A stretch of DNA of 64,000 nt. Origin: Bacteroidales bacterium. GTDB taxonomy: Bacteria > Bacteroidota > Bacteroidia > Bacteroidales > UBA932. Every line of letters begins with the position of its first letter. Position 1 is the stretch's first letter. Of the stretch, positions 61,725 to 64,000 are shown one piece after another. The notes below the pieces were generated by a model. The model was not told the DNA's origin. It searched no databases and was given only the letters and a program-made list of their open reading frames with translations. Made by a program: the position numbers and the translations under genes. The stretch lies in contig JAFSPG010000018.1 in NCBI GenBank assembly GCA_017443025.1, forward strand, positions 124,001-188,000. Direction: 5' to 3'.

Positions 61725-61732
61725 CAAAGATA
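61725..61732 (-). promoter_or_regulatory. -7 box of the lepA operon
   Basis: TATCTTTG on the minus strand ends nine bases before the ATG at 61716, so the transcript should start within about three bases of the start codon and be nearly leaderless. The box immediately follows the T-run of the upstream terminator. Confidence 0.5.
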
Positions 61733-61733
61733 C

Positions 61734-61767
61734 AAAAAAATCTCCCGGACTTAAGAGCCCGGGAGAT
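61734..61767 (-). terminator. Rho-independent terminator of the 61.8-kb membrane protein gene
   Basis: On the minus strand the stem ATCTCCCGG/CCGGGAGAT (61759-61767 with 61740-61748), a ten-base loop and seven T residues (61734-61740) follow the stop codon at 61789 by about 21 bases. It isolates the gene from lepA. Confidence 0.85.
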
Positions 61768-61788
61768 AATATTGCAATTCCAACTTTA

Positions 61789-62370
61789 TTATGCAACGAC
61801 TGCTTTCTTCCATCCGAGGATGAGAATGATGTAAGCAGGGATGAGGAGGATAAAGTTGATGATAGATCCGAGGAGAGGGATCAGGCAGAGAACTGCACCG
61901 ATGAGCATAAGGATAGCTGCGATGGAGCAGAGACCTGCACCGGCTTTTGCGGTATCGGGGAGCTCGGCTGCAACTTTCATCTTGTTGTATCCAAGGAGAT
62001 AAACAACGGCAACACCGATACCGATGAGGGCCATCAGGATACCACTGAGGAAGAAGTCAAGAATAGCTGCACCGGTAGCGATAGCTGCACCGATGAATAC
62101 GAGGTTGACGGCTTCCTTGGCTGAGCCTTCGACAACGTCCTTGAGCATGAACATAACATAGCAGAAACCTGCGACACCGGCGAGGTATGCGATGTTGACG
62201 AGCCAACGGACAATTACCCAGAAACTGCCACTGCCAGCACCAGCGCTGTTAGCAACACCCTGTGCGCCGCCGAGGAGGTCAACGAAGGGAAGGAGAATCT
62301 GGCTGATTGCAAGAACCAGCACGGCGGTGAAGGCGAGCTTCACGTTCTTGTTGAAGAGTTCTACGTTCAT
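61789..62370 (-). CDS. Unknown integral membrane protein
   Basis: 193 residues with five hydrophobic helices (about 12-32, 50-78, 88-112, 115-130 and 146-190). No family is recognised. The amino acid composition is Ala/Gly/Ile/Leu/Val-rich, with a short Gly/Ser/Ala-rich loop (GVANSAGAGSGSF) after the first helix. It ends in a short Lys-containing tail (LGWKKAVVA). It is a single gene with a textbook promoter and a strong terminator, so probably well expressed. No enzyme motif or signal peptide is visible. Confidence 0.7.
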   Translation of the reverse strand: MNVELFNKNVKLAFTAVLVLAISQILLPFVDLLGGAQGVANSAGAGSGSFWVIVRWLVNIAYLAGVAGFCYVMFMLKDVVEGSAKEAVNLVFIGAAIATGAAILDFFLSGILMALIGIGVAVVYLLGYNKMKVAAELPDTAKAGAGLCSIAAILMLIGAVLCLIPLLGSIINFILLIPAYIILILGWKKAVVA

Positions 62371-62412
62371 TTTTTATTAGTTTTTGGTGAATAAATTGTA
62401 TCGTCCAACTTT

Positions 62413-62443
62413 CAAATGTAATTATAAATTAATGATTTTCAAA
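62413..62443 (-). promoter_or_regulatory. Promoter of the unknown membrane protein gene
   Basis: The minus strand carries TTTG (62440-62443), a 19-base AT-rich spacer and TACATTTG (62413-62420), a complete consensus match. Transcription should begin near 62408, about 38 bases before the ATG at 62370. Confidence 0.8.
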
Positions 62444-62476
62444 ATTTGCACGGAAATTTCGTAACGGAGAGAGATG

Positions 62477-62501
62477 AGAAAGTCACGAAAAATGACTCTC
62501 T
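62477..62501 (-). terminator. Weak hairpin at the end of the lolD-like gene
   Basis: On the minus strand a 9-bp stem with one G-U pair (62493-62501 with 62477-62485) and the loop TTTTTCG overlaps the stop codon. There is no T-run behind it, so its efficiency as a terminator is doubtful. Confidence 0.35.
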
Positions 62502-63153
62502 AAACAAAAAGACCGTCGGTCATATGAAGCGTACGGTCGGCGGCAGCGGCAAGAGATTCGTCGTGGGTGACCAGCACTATGGTCTGGCCGAACTGCTCCC
62601 GCAAATCCAGCAGCAGCTGATGCAGATTGGCCTTTGCGGCACTGTCGAGGTTGCCTGAGGGTTCGTCGGCCAGAAGGACGGCCGGCGAATTTACCAGCGC
62701 ACGCGCGACGGCAACTCTCTGCTGCTGACCGCCGGAAAGCTCAGATGGCTTGTGTGAGAGGCGGTCGGAGAGCCCCATCACGTCGAGAAGACGCAGAGCC
62801 TCCGACTTTGCCGCGGCCTTTGATCGGCCGGCAATGAGGGCAGGAATCATCACGTTCTCAAGAGCCGTAAACTCAGGCAGGAGATGATGGAACTGGAATA
62901 CGAAGCCGATTTTGCCGTTGCGGAAAGCGGCGAGGTCCCTGCGGCCAAGTTCCAGGACATTTACGCCGTCGATGACAAGAGAACCGGAGTCCGGCTTCGA
63001 CAACGTACCGATAATTTGAAGCAGGGTGGATTTTCCAGCCCCGGAAGCACCCATGATGGATACTATTTCGCCCGGCACTGCCTGAAAGTCAATACCTTTG
63101 AGGACTTCCAGCGGCCCGAAGCTCTTATGTATTCCGGTGGCCTGGATTATCAT
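62500..63153 (-). CDS. LolD-like ABC transporter ATP-binding protein
   Basis: 217 residues. The Walker [11 protein letters not shown]-loop [12 protein letters not shown], signature LSGGQQQR, Walker [10 protein letters not shown] and H-loop TH motifs are intact. Length and the [18 protein letters not shown] phrase fit the LolD/MacB class, which drives lipoprotein release or export. The cognate permease is not adjacent. It starts 12 bases after the CCA end of tRNA-Pro and is probably on the same transcript. Confidence 0.9.
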   Translation of the reverse strand: MIIQATGIHKSFGPLEVLKGIDFQAVPGEIVSIMGASGAGKSTLLQIIGTLSKPDSGSLVIDGVNVLELGRRDLAAFRNGKIGFVFQFHHLLPEFTALENVMIPALIAGRSKAAAKSEALRLLDVMGLSDRLSHKPSELSGGQQQRVAVARALVNSPAVLLADEPSGNLDSAAKANLHQLLLDLREQFGQTIVLVTHDESLAAAADRTLHMTDGLFV

Positions 63154-63165
63154 CGATAAAATATT

Positions 63166-63242
63166 TGGTCGGGGTGATGTGACTCGAACACACGACCCTC
63201 TGCTCCCAAAGCAGATGCGCTAGCCAACTGCGCCACACCCCG
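63166..63242 (-). tRNA. tRNA-Pro (anticodon TGG)
   Basis: A full cloverleaf read on the minus strand: acceptor CGGGGTG/CACCCCG, D-arm GCGC-loop-GCGC, anticodon stem TCTGC/GCAGA with loop TTTGGGA (anticodon TGG), variable GGGTC and T-arm GTGTG-TTCGAGT-CACAT. The discriminator is A and CCA is encoded (63166-63168). It lies 12 bases after mdh and 12 bases before the lolD-like gene. Confidence 0.97.
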
Positions 63243-63248
63243 AATTAT

Positions 63249-63267
63249 CCCCAACTAGAGGTTGGGG
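63249..63267 (-). other. Hairpin spanning the mdh stop codon
   Basis: CCCCAAC (63261-63267 on the minus strand) pairs with GTTGGGG (63249-63255), loop CTCTA, covering the TAG stop. It has no T-run and ends seven bases before the tRNA 5' end, so it may protect the mdh mRNA 3' end after RNase P cutting more than terminate transcription. Confidence 0.4.
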
Positions 63268-64000
63268 TTGGATTTCTTCCAGTCTGCTACTGCAGGGATG
63301 ATTCCGAGAGTGATGATTTCGTCACGCATCTTGCAGAGGTGCTCGTAAGATGCGTTGAGGGCAGCCATCTCCTCAGCTGTGCCTTCGGGCTTGCTGAAGT
63401 GAACGCCGGTGGCGTCGATAACGGTGGGCATGGCCATCATCACGTTCTTGTAGGTATCATTGTTTACATAGGTGCCTGCAGGCCAGGTGAACTTGGTTCC
63501 GCCCATTGCAGCCTCAATCATCTTGACGGCATTGTAGGCAGGGCTCTGGAAAGAGGAACGTCCGCGGAGCTCGATGATCTTTGCTCCTCCCTGGATGGTA
63601 TCGTGCTTAATCTGCTCGAAGGCCTCGGCGGAAAGTCCGCACTCAGCGAGGGGCTTGCCGTCGATCTTTACCTTGGAGGCGAAAACTGCCATGGCCTCTC
63701 CGTGGCCACCGTAGGTGTAAGAACCGGTGATCTTGCACTGCTGTACACCGAAATGCTCGGCGAGAGCGGTCTGCAGACGGGTTGAGTCGAGAGCTGCGAG
63801 AGTGGTTACCTGCTCAGGCTTGAGGCCGGAGTGAAGAAGAACCACGAGGCCGGTAAGGTCGGCGGGGTTGAAGATTACGACGATGTGTTTTACATCAGGG
63901 CAGAACTTCTTGACGTTCTTGCCGAATTCCTCTGCGATTTCGCAGTTGCCCTTGAGAAGGTCTTCTCTGGTCATTCCGGCCTTGCGGGGGGCACCACCGG
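63255..64000 (-). CDS. mdh: Malate dehydrogenase (5' end beyond the window)
   Basis: About 248 C-terminal residues are present and the frame stays open to base 64000. The line GGAPRKAGMTREDLL carries the conserved substrate-binding Arg, followed by LDSTR and the catalytic His region GSYTYGGHGEAM. It interconverts malate and oxaloacetate. The Met at 63974 is internal and not the start. Confidence 0.92.
   Translation of the reverse strand, partial: GGAPRKAGMTREDLLKGNCEIAEEFGKNVKKFCPDVKHIVVIFNPADLTGLVVLLHSGLKPEQVTTLAALDSTRLQTALAEHFGVQQCKITGSYTYGGHGEAMAVFASKVKIDGKPLAECGLSAEAFEQIKHDTIQGGAKIIELRGRSSFQSPAYNAVKMIEAAMGGTKFTWPAGTYVNNDTYKNVMMAMPTVIDATGVHFSKPEGTAEEMAALNASYEHLCKMRDEIITLGIIPAVADWKKSNPNL

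Noticed and set aside
61354-62124. A 256-codon plus-strand frame
   Set aside because: It spans the end of lepA, a terminator and the unknown membrane protein gene on the other strand; no start signal or domain.

Overview
The window is a piece of a Bacteroidales (Bacteroidota) chromosome. This rests on a SusC/SusD pair, BACON, DUF5689 and fimbrillin-like surface lipoproteins, GldH, RicT/PSP1, a GT117 (DUF2723) protein, a PG0541-type protein beside an RND pump, and promoters of the Bacteroidota type (TTTG, 19 bases, TAnnTTTG). Family and genus cannot be fixed from the sequence alone.

Region 1 (1-23.8 kb) is a polysaccharide utilisation locus (PUL), all on the minus strand, with a divergent LacI-family regulator at its right end. 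Read from its promoter leftward it encodes a 50-residue peptide, a fimbrillin/GLUG-type lipoprotein, a lipoprotein ending in a xylose-isomerase-like TIM barrel, SusC, SusD, a BACON/GLUG lipoprotein, a BACON/DUF5689 lipoprotein, an S1/P1-nuclease homologue, two more DUF5689 paralogues, a GH42-like hydrolase and a GH78 alpha-L-rhamnosidase cut by the window edge. The simplest reading is capture and degradation of a rhamnose- and galactose- (or arabinopyranose-) containing glycan, repressed by the LacI protein at a perfect 12-bp palindrome just downstream of the PUL promoter. G+C is visibly lower here than in the rest of the window.

Region 2 (23.8-25.4 kb) is a small accessory patch: an Rpn/PD-(D/E)XK protein, a 119-bp element of nested inverted repeats, and a very cysteine-rich small lipoprotein with its own promoter and terminator. 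A second element sharing the same core is found inside trmB at 37.4 kb.

Region 3 (25.4-36.97 kb) is core metabolism and information processing. On the minus strand lie a tail-anchored protein, mutL, rhomboid, an EEP-family protein, a TsaC/Sua5 gene, rsmE and a YfcE-type phosphoesterase. On the plus strand, diverging from them, is glpA-glpB-glpC-glpT followed by a PPC/DUF296 gene.

Region 4 (37.1-54.9 kb) is an unbroken minus-strand run of 15 genes with gaps of at most about 20 bases: GT117, an RlmI-like methyltransferase, pgk, lgt, an RND tripartite pump, a PG0541-type protein, thioredoxin, an outer-membrane beta-barrel, a polyprenyl synthase, holB, ricT, gldH and trmB.

Region 5 (54.9-64 kb) has a plus-strand cluster (SUI1 factor, DUF4271, hemD, rnpA, yidD) converging on menG-menA-GT2-lepA. 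These are followed by an unknown membrane protein, a LolD-like ABC ATPase, tRNA-Pro and the 3' part of a malate dehydrogenase gene, all on the minus strand.

The most unusual items are the nested palindromic element family (one copy inside trmB), the surface lipoprotein carrying a TIM barrel, the P1-nuclease homologue with an Asp-to-Glu metal-ligand change, the Cys-rich lipoprotein, and the LacI/operator arrangement of the PUL.
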